This document shows positions 1 to 7,640 of a DNA stretch of 64,000 nucleotides, in pieces (the first letter of the stretch is position 1; each line of letters begins with the position of its first letter). This stretch comes from Hyphomicrobiales bacterium. GTDB taxonomy: Bacteria > Pseudomonadota > Alphaproteobacteria > Rhizobiales > OSC116. Position numbers and translations under genes: made by a program. Below the pieces are notes generated by a model. That model saw only the letters and a list, made by a program, of their open reading frames with translations. It made no database searches and had not been told where the DNA came from. The DNA is taken from assembly GCA_002401855.1 (NCBI GenBank), contig NVUH01000012.1, positions 1 through 64,000 of the forward strand, written 5' to 3'.

Positions 1-1118
1 ACAACTAAAAGATCTAGCTGTCCGTCTGCGTTAGAATCTTCGACCACTGCACCGCGCCCACGGCGCGCAATTGCAATGCCTGCCTCAGCACCTTTTTCGA
101 TAAATTTACCACTTAACGTACCAAGCAATAAATTGTCTGGATCGAAGGCTGCAAAGTCTGACATTTTTGCGACATTGCCTTTTGCAATGAACAAGTCGCT
201 TCGACCATCATTGTTAAAATCTGCAAATTCTGTGTGCCAGCCCGTAGAAGGTTTTAAGTCCCCTCCATGGTAAGGTCTATGGGCAGTAGAGCCTTTATCG
301 AATGCAATATCACGGTATATCGGCTGATCGTCGTCTGCTTCTTCGTCGATAGATTGCAGCATTGTATCGCCCATAGAAGACAATGCATATTCTGGACGAC
401 CATCACCATTTAGATCAGCCTCAGAAATGCCCATTCCCCAGATGACCAACTTACGCCAACCATCTTTTGCACTATATGCTCTTGGTTTTTTGCCAGCTTC
501 CACAGACCATAATTGTTCTTGTCCGCCGCGGTGATATTGTCTGTCATTTGTTACACGCAAATCAAAATTGCCCGTATTGTTCCAATCTGTGAACAATGCT
601 GACAGGCTGCAATAACTTGGCGACAATGGATAATCATCAGAAAACTTTGCAACCTTGTTACCAGAGCGAACAATGCGATTGTCTTCACATGTTCCCCATG
701 GCGAATTTGGCGCTCTGCGGTCTATATAATTTGCAAAAGCCAGCGTTGGAAAGTTAGCATCTTTTTCCCATTTTGCCGCGAACCCAGTTGTCCAAGCTTT
801 ACCACCGTCAAATGAAAATTCTTCGTTTGCTTTTGTGAACGTGCAATCTTTACCGCCCTTTAAAAGGTAGTTTTTACCAACGCGCATTACCACTAAGTCT
901 GGGTGTTCATCGTTATTCAAGTTTATTGCATAAGCGCCTGTAACTTTTTTAAACTCTGCATTATCTTCAAATATTGATTTCTCTTTGAAGGATAGATCAC
1001 CACCAGTTGTAGATGTATTCACATAAAGCTTAGCAGCACTTTCGCCCCCTGCTAAAAACACATCGGGCATTCTATCTCCATTGCAATCAAAACTGGCTAC
1101 GCCACCACCAAGGCGGTT
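1..1118 (-). pseudogene. FG-GAP/VCBS repeat protein, fragment lacking its 5' end and running off the window
   Basis: The minus strand from about 1118 to the left edge is one frame of about 370 codons without a stop. It contains repeated Asp/Asn-rich FG-GAP blades: GGGVASFDCNGD (about 1075-1110), NLNNDEHPDLVV (about 895-930), ADLNGDGRPEYA (about 380-423), ADFNNDGRSDLF (about 185-230) and EDSNADGQLDLL at the edge. Such repeats fold as calcium-binding beta-propellers in secreted or surface proteins. No start codon or ribosome site precedes the frame; upstream it runs into urtB in another frame, so the 5' part is missing. G and C are more balanced here than in neighbouring genes. The target and role are unknown. 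It could be a genuine rearrangement product or an assembly join. Confidence 0.75.
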
Positions 1119-1702
1119 AGCTTGTCGTCTATGGGGCGGTCGGAGTTTACTAGTAAGGCGGCCATTGCGGTTTGCATGACAGTTTTAATTTTGGGGTTTT
1201 GTTCTTGTTCTAGGGCTTGTTCTAAGGTTTCTAGGGCGGATTGATCTTGAGATTTTAGGACTGCGTTTGCGGCGCTGAGTCTGATCTCATCATCTTCGTT
1301 TAGCAGGGTTAATTTGCCTAGGACGGCGCTTAATTTGCGGCGTAACTTGTTGTTGGTTTTGATTTTTGTTAGGGCTTTTTTTGCGGCTGTGCCAGCATCG
1401 GCGCCTGTTACCGCATCGGTTAGTAGTAAGCCATCGCCGCCTTTTTGGGTGATGAATATTTTTTTGTCGGATTTTCGAATGTATAGGTTGCTATCGGATA
1501 AGGCGCTGATGATGACGGCCACGCGGGGATCGCCGCTGGCGACTAGGGCATCTACTGCTTTGCCTTTTTTGTTGAAGCTTTTTTGGTTTAGATCGGCGAC
1601 TAAGCTGGTGAGTTCGGCTTCATCGGCCATGCTTAGGCTTGGGGCGGAGAAAAGCGCCAAGACCATGCTAATGATGGTGAGAAAATTTCGAAATAATGAC
1701 AT
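1097..1702 (-). pseudogene. urtB: Urea ABC transporter permease UrtB, truncated to its N-terminal periplasmic domain
   Basis: The 201-residue product starts with a signal peptide (about residues 1-26, ending SMA) and continues with the helical domain that precedes the membrane part in UrtB-type branched-chain permeases (LYIRKSDKKIF, NNKLRRKLSAVLGKLTL, LRLSAAN-like segments). UrtB is normally over 500 residues with about eight membrane helices; here the frame stops at TAG after DDKLTALVVA and no helix follows. urtC, urtD and urtE, which usually come next, are absent. The start is ATG at 1702. It follows urtA in the same direction. The family assignment rests on the urtA neighbour and recognised domain pattern. 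As it stands it cannot form a permease. Confidence 0.7.
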
Positions 1703-1785
1703 AGAGATTCCTAATAAAACCCCGATTCAGCACTCATAAATGATGAGATGATGAATCTAGAGTTTTAAATAACTAAATTTCTGTT

Positions 1786-1811
1786 CAGGCGAATCTGGTG
1801 TGATTCGCCTG
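1786..1811 (-). terminator. Stem-loop between urtA and urtB
   Basis: CAGGCGAATC (1786-1795) and GATTCGCCTG (1802-1811) form a perfect 10 bp stem with a 6 nt loop, 12 nt past the urtA stop. There is no long T-run after it, so it more likely protects the urtA end of the mRNA or reduces readthrough than acts as a full terminator. Confidence 0.6.
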
Positions 1812-1823
1812 ATATTTTAAAGG

Positions 1824-3119
1824 TTATTCAGCGCCGCCACATTTACCTGTCATGACGTTAAAGTTGCCACAGCTAAGTGGGGCGCGCCAGTCTGAAATTA
1901 GGTCTTTTGAACCTGGGAGGAAATCAGACCATGCGTCACCAGCTACTAAGCCGTCAGTTTGGCTTACGATGTCAAATTGACCGTCTTCTTGGATTTCGCC
2001 AATTAGGACTGGTTTGGTGATGTGATGGTTTGGCATCATGGCAGAATAACCGCCTGTGAGGTTAGGCACTGATACGCCGATGATGGCTTCGCCAACTGCA
2101 TCTGGATCGGTAGAGCCAGCTTTTTCGACAGCTTTTGCCCACATGTTGAAGCCAATATAATGAGCTTCCATTGGGTCATTTGTGACGCGGTCTGCATCGC
2201 CGATGAAGGCTTTCCATGTTTGGATAAACTCTGCATTCACTTCTGTATCTACGCTTTGGAAATAGTTCCATGCAGCTAGATGGCCGACTAGTGGTTTTGT
2301 ATCTAGGCCAGCTAGTTCTTCTTCGCCCACTGAGAACGCGATGACTGGGATGTCGCCAGCTTCTACGCCTTGGTTGCCCAATTCTTTGTAGAATGGGATG
2401 TTGGCATCACCATTAATGGTGGACACAACAGCGGTTTTTTTGCCTGTTGAACCGAATTTTTTAATGTCTGATACAATTGTTTGCCAATCTGAATGACCAA
2501 ATGGTGTGTAATTGATCATGATATCTTCGGGCGCAACGCCTTTGGCTAAAAGATAAGCTTCTAGGATTTTGTTGGTTGTGCGGGGGTAAACATAGTCGGT
2601 GCCGGCTAGAACCCAACGCTCCACTTCTTCTTCGGCGATTAGATAATCGACCGCAGGGATGGCTTGTTGGTTAGGAGCAGCGCCTGTGTAGAATACGTTT
2701 TTAGACGATTCTTCACCTTCATATTGCACAGGGTAGAACAGCAAGCCGTTCATTTCTTCGATTACGGGCAAGATAGATTTACGTGATACTGATGTCCATG
2801 CACCGAAAATAACGTCTACTTCTTTAGGGCCGAGGAGTTCGCGGGCTTTTTCGGCGAATAGAGGCCAGTTTGAAGCTGGGTCGACAACGACAGCTTCTAA
2901 TTGCATACCTAGAAGGCCGCCTTTTTTGTTTTGCTCTTCGATGAGCATTAACATTGTGTCTTTTAGTGTGGTTTCGGAAATGGCCATGGTGCCAGATAGT
3001 GAATGTAGCACACCGACTTTAATGGTATCGGCAGCTGAAACGATGGCGCTTGAGCCCATGAGTGCGGCACTGATGACAAGTGCTGACAGAGCCTTGCGGC
3101 TGAATTTATTGTTTATCAT
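1824..3119 (-). CDS. urtA: Urea-type ABC transporter substrate-binding protein UrtA
   Basis: A 431-residue periplasmic binding protein of the branched-chain/urea type. It captures urea or a short amide for an UrtBCDE transporter. It has an N-terminal signal peptide (MINNKFSRKALSALV..., cleavage after SAIVSA near residue 29), then DTIKVGVLHSLSGTMAISE, and the family-typical FYPVQYEGEESSKNV segment. I chose ATG 3119 because AAAGGGAA precedes it at good spacing; the open frame upstream to 3194 adds a non-signal-like stretch. A stem-loop follows it, then the truncated urtB, so the transporter looks incomplete in this window. GC skew is weaker than in neighbours, as in other highly expressed binding proteins here. 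Confidence 0.9.
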   Translation of the reverse strand: MINNKFSRKALSALVISAALMGSSAIVSAADTIKVGVLHSLSGTMAISETTLKDTMLMLIEEQNKKGGLLGMQLEAVVVDPASNWPLFAEKARELLGPKEVDVIFGAWTSVSRKSILPVIEEMNGLLFYPVQYEGEESSKNVFYTGAAPNQQAIPAVDYLIAEEEVERWVLAGTDYVYPRTTNKILEAYLLAKGVAPEDIMINYTPFGHSDWQTIVSDIKKFGSTGKKTAVVSTINGDANIPFYKELGNQGVEAGDIPVIAFSVGEEELAGLDTKPLVGHLAAWNYFQSVDTEVNAEFIQTWKAFIGDADRVTNDPMEAHYIGFNMWAKAVEKAGSTDPDAVGEAIIGVSVPNLTGGYSAMMPNHHITKPVLIGEIQEDGQFDIVSQTDGLVAGDAWSDFLPGSKDLISDWRAPLSCGNFNVMTGKCGGAE

Positions 3120-3421
3120 TATATTCCCTTTTGGGTTACTATTATTTTTACCTAATTCTTTATACTTAAGTGTAAAAAGCAAGCATCGTGCCACTTATTT
3201 ACCTTGGGTAAATTTGTTTTAACTAATTGATATATATAAGTTATTTTTTTAATTATTTGATGAGTGGAAAAACGAGAATTAATTACGCTTATTAATTAGC
3301 CATAAATTATTAATATGCTTAAATTTTAAGCAACCGCCATTTCAGCAACCAGTTGCGGCGGGTTTAGTGGCATGTTAGGCTGATAAATAGATTAACGTTA
3401 AACCATAATGAGGGCTGATAT
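3120..3421. promoter_or_regulatory. Divergent intergenic region between urtA and a short-chain dehydrogenase
   Basis: 302 AT-rich bases with no credible gene. It must carry the promoters for urtA (minus) and the dehydrogenase (plus). One inverted repeat, GCAAC-N2-GTTGC (3345-3356), lies in the dehydrogenase-side half and could be an operator. AGGG at 3411-3414 is the ribosome site for the dehydrogenase. I could not define clear -35/-10 boxes. Confidence 0.4.
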
Positions 3422-4195
3422 ATGTATATGCAAAAACAACGACTTGATGGACAAATTGCGTTGGTAACCGGTGCGAACCGTGGCATTGGCCGCCACACTG
3501 CTAATGCCTTGGCTGAAGCGGGCGCTCATGTGATTTTGACAGGACGTAGTGAAGAAATGCTGGGGCAAGCGGCAGATGAATTGCGCAGCCTTGGGCATAA
3601 AGCTGACATTAGGGTTTTGGATGTAACGGATTCGGCGGCGACTAATGATGTAGCTGATTGGGCCAATAAGGACATTGGTGATGTGGATATTCTTATCGCC
3701 AATGCGGGGATTGCTTGGCCTAGCACCAATGCTGAGGATATGCCTGATGAGACTTGGTTAAAAGTGATTGATGTGAATTTGAATGGGTGCTTTTGGAGCT
3801 GTCGGGCGTTTGGCAAATATATGCTGGGGCGGCAAAAGGGTTCTATTGTGACTGTTGGGTCGATGTCTGGGTTTGTATCTAACAAGCCGCAGAACCAAGC
3901 GCAATATAATGCATCTAAGGCGGCTATGCACCATATGACGAAAAGTTTGGCGGGGGAATGGGCTGACCGCGGCGTGCGGGTGAATGCTGTGGCGCCGACT
4001 TATGTGGACACGGAGATGAGCAATGTAGCCATACTTGACCCGAAAAATGCTGTACCTTGGATGGAAGGCACACCGATGAAACGGATGATTGGGCCTGAAG
4101 AGGTTGCATCGGTGAATTTATTTTTGGCATCTGAGGCCGCAAGTGGCATGACGGGTAGCGTGGTGTTGGTTGATGCTGGTTATACGATTTGGTAG
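3422..4195 (+). CDS. Short-chain dehydrogenase/reductase (SDR), probably sugar or polyol dehydrogenase
   Basis: A 257-residue classical SDR, an NAD(P)-dependent cytosolic oxidoreductase. TGANRGIG (residues 16-23) is the cofactor loop, IANAG the structural motif, VGSMSG holds the catalytic Ser and YNASK the Tyr/Lys pair. The C-terminal TPMKRMIGPEEVA and VDAGYTIW segments are typical. ATG 3422 follows AGGG by 7 nt. Its stop lies one base from the stop of the convergent aldolase gene, so it faces the sugar-acid operon and might oxidise a sugar feeding it, but no lactonase is nearby. The substrate cannot be read from the sequence. Confidence 0.85.
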   Translation: MYMQKQRLDGQIALVTGANRGIGRHTANALAEAGAHVILTGRSEEMLGQAADELRSLGHKADIRVLDVTDSAATNDVADWANKDIGDVDILIANAGIAWPSTNAEDMPDETWLKVIDVNLNGCFWSCRAFGKYMLGRQKGSIVTVGSMSGFVSNKPQNQAQYNASKAAMHHMTKSLAGEWADRGVRVNAVAPTYVDTEMSNVAILDPKNAVPWMEGTPMKRMIGPEEVASVNLFLASEAASGMTGSVVLVDAGYTIW

Positions 4196-4196
4196 G

Positions 4197-5006
4197 TTAG
4201 TAGCCGCTATCATTTTTTGAAACTGATTGCGCATCGCTGGTTAGGGTGCGGAATTCGGTGACGCTTTGGGCTGCGCCGATGGAGAGAAAACGTGAGTCGC
4301 CAGATACTGTGACCATGTCGAAACCCCAATCTATGGCTTGTTTGGCATATTGTGGCGTGCCGCAATGTAGGGCGGATTTAATGCCTGCGTTTTGGCAGGC
4401 TGCTATGATTTTTTGTAGGGAGGCGATCATTTCTGGTTCTTGGCGATCGAAGCCTGGGGCTAGTTTGCCATTGCTGGTGCTGATTGAAAGATCGGCGGGG
4501 CCAACATAGATGCCGTCTAGGCCTTTTGTGGCGGCTATGGCATCTAGGTTACTCAATGCTTCGGCGGTTTCTACCATGGCGAAGGATAGGATTTGAGCGT
4601 TGGCGTTGTTGTAATAATCTTCATTGGCTAGCAAGGCGCGGGCGGGGCCGAAGCTGCGCTCGCCTAGGGGTGGGTAATACATGTAGGAGATGAATTCGGC
4701 GGCCTCTTGCGGTGTGTTGACCATGGGGCAGATGATGCCTAAGGCGCCTGAATCTAGGACTTTCATGATGGCCGCGGGATCTAGCCATGGGACGCGTGCC
4801 ATGGGGACTACACCTGAGGCGCGCATGGCTTGGAACATGGGGACGATGTCGTTTATGTCTAGCACACCGTGTTGGATGTCTATTGAGATGCTGTCGTAAT
4901 CTTGGGCGGCCATGATTTCGGCGGTGTAACTATTGCCGATGGAGAGCCAGCCGTTTAAAGATGGTTTGCCTGCTGCCCAGAGTTTTTTTAGGTTGTTTTC
5001 GAACAT
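4197..5006 (-). CDS. HpcH/HpaI-family class II aldolase (2-keto-3-deoxy acid aldolase)
   Basis: A 269-residue cytosolic aldolase of the HpcH/HpaI family, which cleaves 2-keto-3-deoxy (or 4-hydroxy-2-oxo) acids to pyruvate plus an aldehyde using a divalent metal. The family residues are present: His46 in DIQHG, Arg71 in RVPWLD, and the metal ligands Glu146 (VETAE) and Asp172 (GPADLS). It is the last gene of the TRAP-IlvD-RraA operon. The expected order of chemistry is dehydration of a sugar acid by the IlvD-type enzyme, then cleavage here. Whether the product aldehyde is glycolaldehyde, lactaldehyde or another is not shown; RhmA-like and GarL-like assignments are both possible. Confidence 0.85.
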   Translation of the reverse strand: MFENNLKKLWAAGKPSLNGWLSIGNSYTAEIMAAQDYDSISIDIQHGVLDINDIVPMFQAMRASGVVPMARVPWLDPAAIMKVLDSGALGIICPMVNTPQEAAEFISYMYYPPLGERSFGPARALLANEDYYNNANAQILSFAMVETAEALSNLDAIAATKGLDGIYVGPADLSISTSNGKLAPGFDRQEPEMIASLQKIIAACQNAGIKSALHCGTPQYAKQAIDWGFDMVTVSGDSRFLSIGAAQSVTEFRTLTSDAQSVSKNDSGY

Positions 5007-5021
5007 TTTTGCGCCCCTCGC

Positions 5022-5732
5022 TTAACGGTTGTTATCTTTGCGCCATTGTTCGAAAATTGCAATATATTTATCATCCGTGCGGGGGTATAGGCCTGTTATG
5101 CTAACGCCTGCTTTGACTTGTTCGGTGACGAAATCTTCGTAGGCGACCATCTCGAAGCCTTCGGCGGCGATTTCATCGGCTATATTGGCGGGGATGATGA
5201 TGACGCAATCGGCATCGCCGACCACGATGTCGTCGGGGAAAACGGCCACATCGCCGCAGCCGATGGGGACGTTTATGTCGATCGCCTCGTGCAGGGTTAG
5301 GTTGGTGGGGCTTGAGGGTCTGGTGTGGTAGGCGGGAATATCGAGTTTGGCAATGGTGGATGCATCGCGGAAGCCGCCATCGGTAACGATGCCGAGGCCG
5401 CCATTGACCATGAGGCGGGTGATTAGGATATCGCCTGCTGAGGCGGCGCGGGCGTCTTTGCGGCTGTCCATGACTAAGACATGGCCTTTGGGGCAGCGTT
5501 CGATAGCCATGCGTTGAGGGTGTTCGGGGTTGCGGAAAACATCTAATGTGTTGCGGTCTTCACGCGCGGGGATGTAGCGCAATGTAAAGGCGGGGCCGAC
5601 CATGTTTTTGCCTTTGTGCGAAATCGGGTGGACTTCTTGTAGGACTTGATTGCGCAGGCCGCGTTTGAACAATGCCGTGGCTAGGGTGGCGACTGAGACA
5701 TGCTCTAGTTTTTCTCTGGTTTGTTGTTTCAT
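5022..5732 (-). CDS. RraA-family protein (HMG/CHA-type aldolase or oxaloacetate decarboxylase-like)
   Basis: A 236-residue protein of the RraA/4-hydroxy-4-methyl-2-oxoglutarate aldolase fold. The hallmark G-G-F-R-D (Arg122, Asp123) and the downstream GCGDVAVFPDDIVVGDADCV segment are present; the Arg-Asp pair is the pyruvyl/metal site in aldolase members. It lies between the dehydratase (9 nt) and aldolase (15 nt), so a catabolic role on a keto-acid is more likely than RNase E inhibition. It may be a second aldolase/decarboxylase or a lyase acting after dehydration. It is longer than the roughly 160 residues of E. coli RraA, as in the catabolic branch. Confidence 0.8.
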   Translation of the reverse strand: MKQQTREKLEHVSVATLATALFKRGLRNQVLQEVHPISHKGKNMVGPAFTLRYIPAREDRNTLDVFRNPEHPQRMAIERCPKGHVLVMDSRKDARAASAGDILITRLMVNGGLGIVTDGGFRDASTIAKLDIPAYHTRPSSPTNLTLHEAIDINVPIGCGDVAVFPDDIVVGDADCVIIIPANIADEIAAEGFEMVAYEDFVTEQVKAGVSITGLYPRTDDKYIAIFEQWRKDNNR

Positions 5733-5740
5733 ATCTGCCT

Positions 5741-7477
5741 CTAGTTAATTTCTGGTTCTGGGATTGGCCCACCATAATCGGCGGTTAGGAAATCGAAATC
5801 GCAGCCTGCATCGGCTTGCAGTACATGTTTAATGAACATGTTGCCATAGCCGCGCTCGTATTTGGGTGTGGGGGCTTGCCATTTGGCTTTGCGGGTTGTT
5901 AATTCTTCGTCGGATAGCTCGACTTTTAGGGATCTGTTGGGGATATCTAGGGTGATGATGTCGCCGTTTTTGATGAGGGCTAGAGGGCCGCCTATGTAGG
6001 CTTCGGGGGCGATGTGCAGGACACAGGCGCCGAAGGATGTGCCTGACATGCGGGCATCGCTGAGGCGTAGCATATCGCGTTGACCGAGTTTTAGCAGGGC
6101 TTTGGGCATGGGGATCATGCCCCATTCTGGCATGCCGGGGCCGCCTTGGGGGCCTGCATTGCGCAGGATTAAGACGGTGTCTGGGGTCATCGGGTAATCT
6201 TCGTCATCGATGATGGTTTTCATTTCGGCGTAATTGTTGGCGATTAGGGCGGGGCCTGAATGTTTGTGGTATTTTGGATCGCACGCCGCGGGTTTGATGA
6301 CCGCGCCACCAGGGGCTAGGTTGCCTTTGAGGACGGCTAGGCTGCCTTCGTGGTAGACTGGGTTTGAGAGGGGGCGGATGACATCATTGTTGTAATTTGT
6401 GGCGCCTTCTAGGCCTTGGGCTAGGGTTTCGCCTGTGACTGTTAGGACTGAGGTGTCTAATTTATCGCCTAGCTCTTTCATTAATGCGCGAAGGCCGCCT
6501 GCGTAGAAGAAATCTTCCATCAAGTATTCTTTGCCTGTGGGGCGGATGTTGGCGATAACTGGGGTTGTGCGGCCGACATTGTCTAGGTCTTCTAACGTTA
6601 GCGGGATGCCTGCGCGGCGGCCCATGGCGATGAGGTGGACTATGGCATTTGTGGAGCAGCCTGTGGCCATGGCAACGGTTATGGCATTGCGGGTTGAGGC
6701 TTCGGTTATGATTTTATCTGGGGTTAGATCTTCCCAAACCATATCGACGATTCTGCGGCCGCAGGAGGCGCTCATGCGTTGATGATTGGCATCGGCGGCG
6801 GGGATTGAAGATGCGCCGGGTAAGCAGAAGCCGAAGCCTTCGGCGATGGCGGTCATGGTGGAGGCGGTGCCCATTGTCATGCAATGGCCGTAAGATCTGG
6901 CGATGCCGCCTTCTATGCCTTGCCATTCTTTTTGGGTGATTGTGCCAGCGCGGCGTTCGTCCCAATATTTGAATCCATCGGTGCCTGAGCCTAGGACTTT
7001 ACCCGCATAATTGCCACGTAGCATGGGGCCTGCGGGCAGGAAGATAAAGGGGACGCCCATTGATATTGCGCCCATGGTGAGGCCTGGGGTGGTTTTATCG
7101 CAGCCGCCCATAAGGACTGCGCCGTCTATGGGGTGAGAACGCAGGAGTTCTTCGACTTCCATGGCCAGCATGTTGCGGTAGAGCATGGTGGTGGGTTTGA
7201 CAAAATTTTCGGATAGTGACAGGGCGGGGAGCTCCATTGGAAAGCCGCCTGACTGGAGGATGCCGCGTTTGACCCATTCAACTCTGTCTTTGAAATGCAT
7301 GTGGCAGGGTTGGGCTTCTGACCATGTGTTGATGATGGCGATGATGGGACGGCCCTCCCAATCTTCGGGGCCGTAACCCATTTGCATGGTGCGTGAGCGA
7401 TGACCGAATGAACGGAAATCATCAGGTGCCATCCAGCGTGCTGAGCGCAAGTCTTGATATTGTTTTACTTTTTCCAA
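5741..7477 (-). CDS. IlvD/Edd-family sugar-acid dehydratase (L-arabinonate dehydratase-like)
   Basis: A 578-residue iron-sulfur dehydratase converting an aldonic acid to its 2-keto-3-deoxy form. Three cysteines for a [2Fe-2S] cluster are present: Cys58 (EAQPCH), Cys126 (GGCDKTTP) and Cys199 (GHCMTMGTAS). ARMSGTSFG near the C-terminus carries the family's catalytic Ser. Length and cysteine spacing match the pentonate dehydratase branch better than the roughly 560-620-residue IlvD or Edd proteins. The start is a TTG at 7477 with GGAG nine bases upstream; this gives the expected N-terminus, while the next ATG is 15 codons in. It heads the enzyme part of the operon behind the TRAP transporter. 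Confidence 0.88.
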   Translation of the reverse strand: MEKVKQYQDLRSARWMAPDDFRSFGHRSRTMQMGYGPEDWEGRPIIAIINTWSEAQPCHMHFKDRVEWVKRGILQSGGFPMELPALSLSENFVKPTTMLYRNMLAMEVEELLRSHPIDGAVLMGGCDKTTPGLTMGAISMGVPFIFLPAGPMLRGNYAGKVLGSGTDGFKYWDERRAGTITQKEWQGIEGGIARSYGHCMTMGTASTMTAIAEGFGFCLPGASSIPAADANHQRMSASCGRRIVDMVWEDLTPDKIITEASTRNAITVAMATGCSTNAIVHLIAMGRRAGIPLTLEDLDNVGRTTPVIANIRPTGKEYLMEDFFYAGGLRALMKELGDKLDTSVLTVTGETLAQGLEGATNYNNDVIRPLSNPVYHEGSLAVLKGNLAPGGAVIKPAACDPKYHKHSGPALIANNYAEMKTIIDDEDYPMTPDTVLILRNAGPQGGPGMPEWGMIPMPKALLKLGQRDMLRLSDARMSGTSFGACVLHIAPEAYIGGPLALIKNGDIITLDIPNRSLKVELSDEELTTRKAKWQAPTPKYERGYGNMFIKHVLQADAGCDFDFLTADYGGPIPEPEIN

Positions 7478-7499
7478 CGGGGTAATCTCCGGTACTAAA

Positions 7500-7625
7500 C
7501 TATGAAATGGGAGCGGCCATAAAGAACATGATGGCTAATAGCACAGCGGCAATGATGCCGCCATAGACCCATGATAATATACCGTATTTATCGATATCGG
7601 CGCGGTTGTTTCTTTCGTCATTCAT
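7500..7625 (-). CDS. 41-residue single-membrane-segment protein in a TRAP operon
   Basis: A short open frame from ATG 7625 to TAG 7500 has a strong ribosome site (AAAGGA, 8-9 nt upstream) and lies 15 nt after the TRAP permease stop and 22 nt before the dehydratase start. The product has a charged N-terminus (MNDERNNRADIDKYG) and one hydrophobic segment (about residues 17-39, SWVYGGIIAAVLLAIMFF...), ending MAAPIS. I recognise no family. It could be a small accessory subunit of the TRAP permease or a membrane microprotein tethering the pathway. Codon layout and operon spacing argue that it is translated. Confidence 0.65.
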   Translation of the reverse strand: MNDERNNRADIDKYGILSWVYGGIIAAVLLAIMFFMAAPIS

Positions 7626-7640
7626 TTGTATATCCTTTCT

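Noticed and set aside
3120..3194. N-terminal extension of UrtA to 3194
   Set aside because: It would put 25 residues ahead of the signal peptide; ATG 3119 has a good ribosome site.
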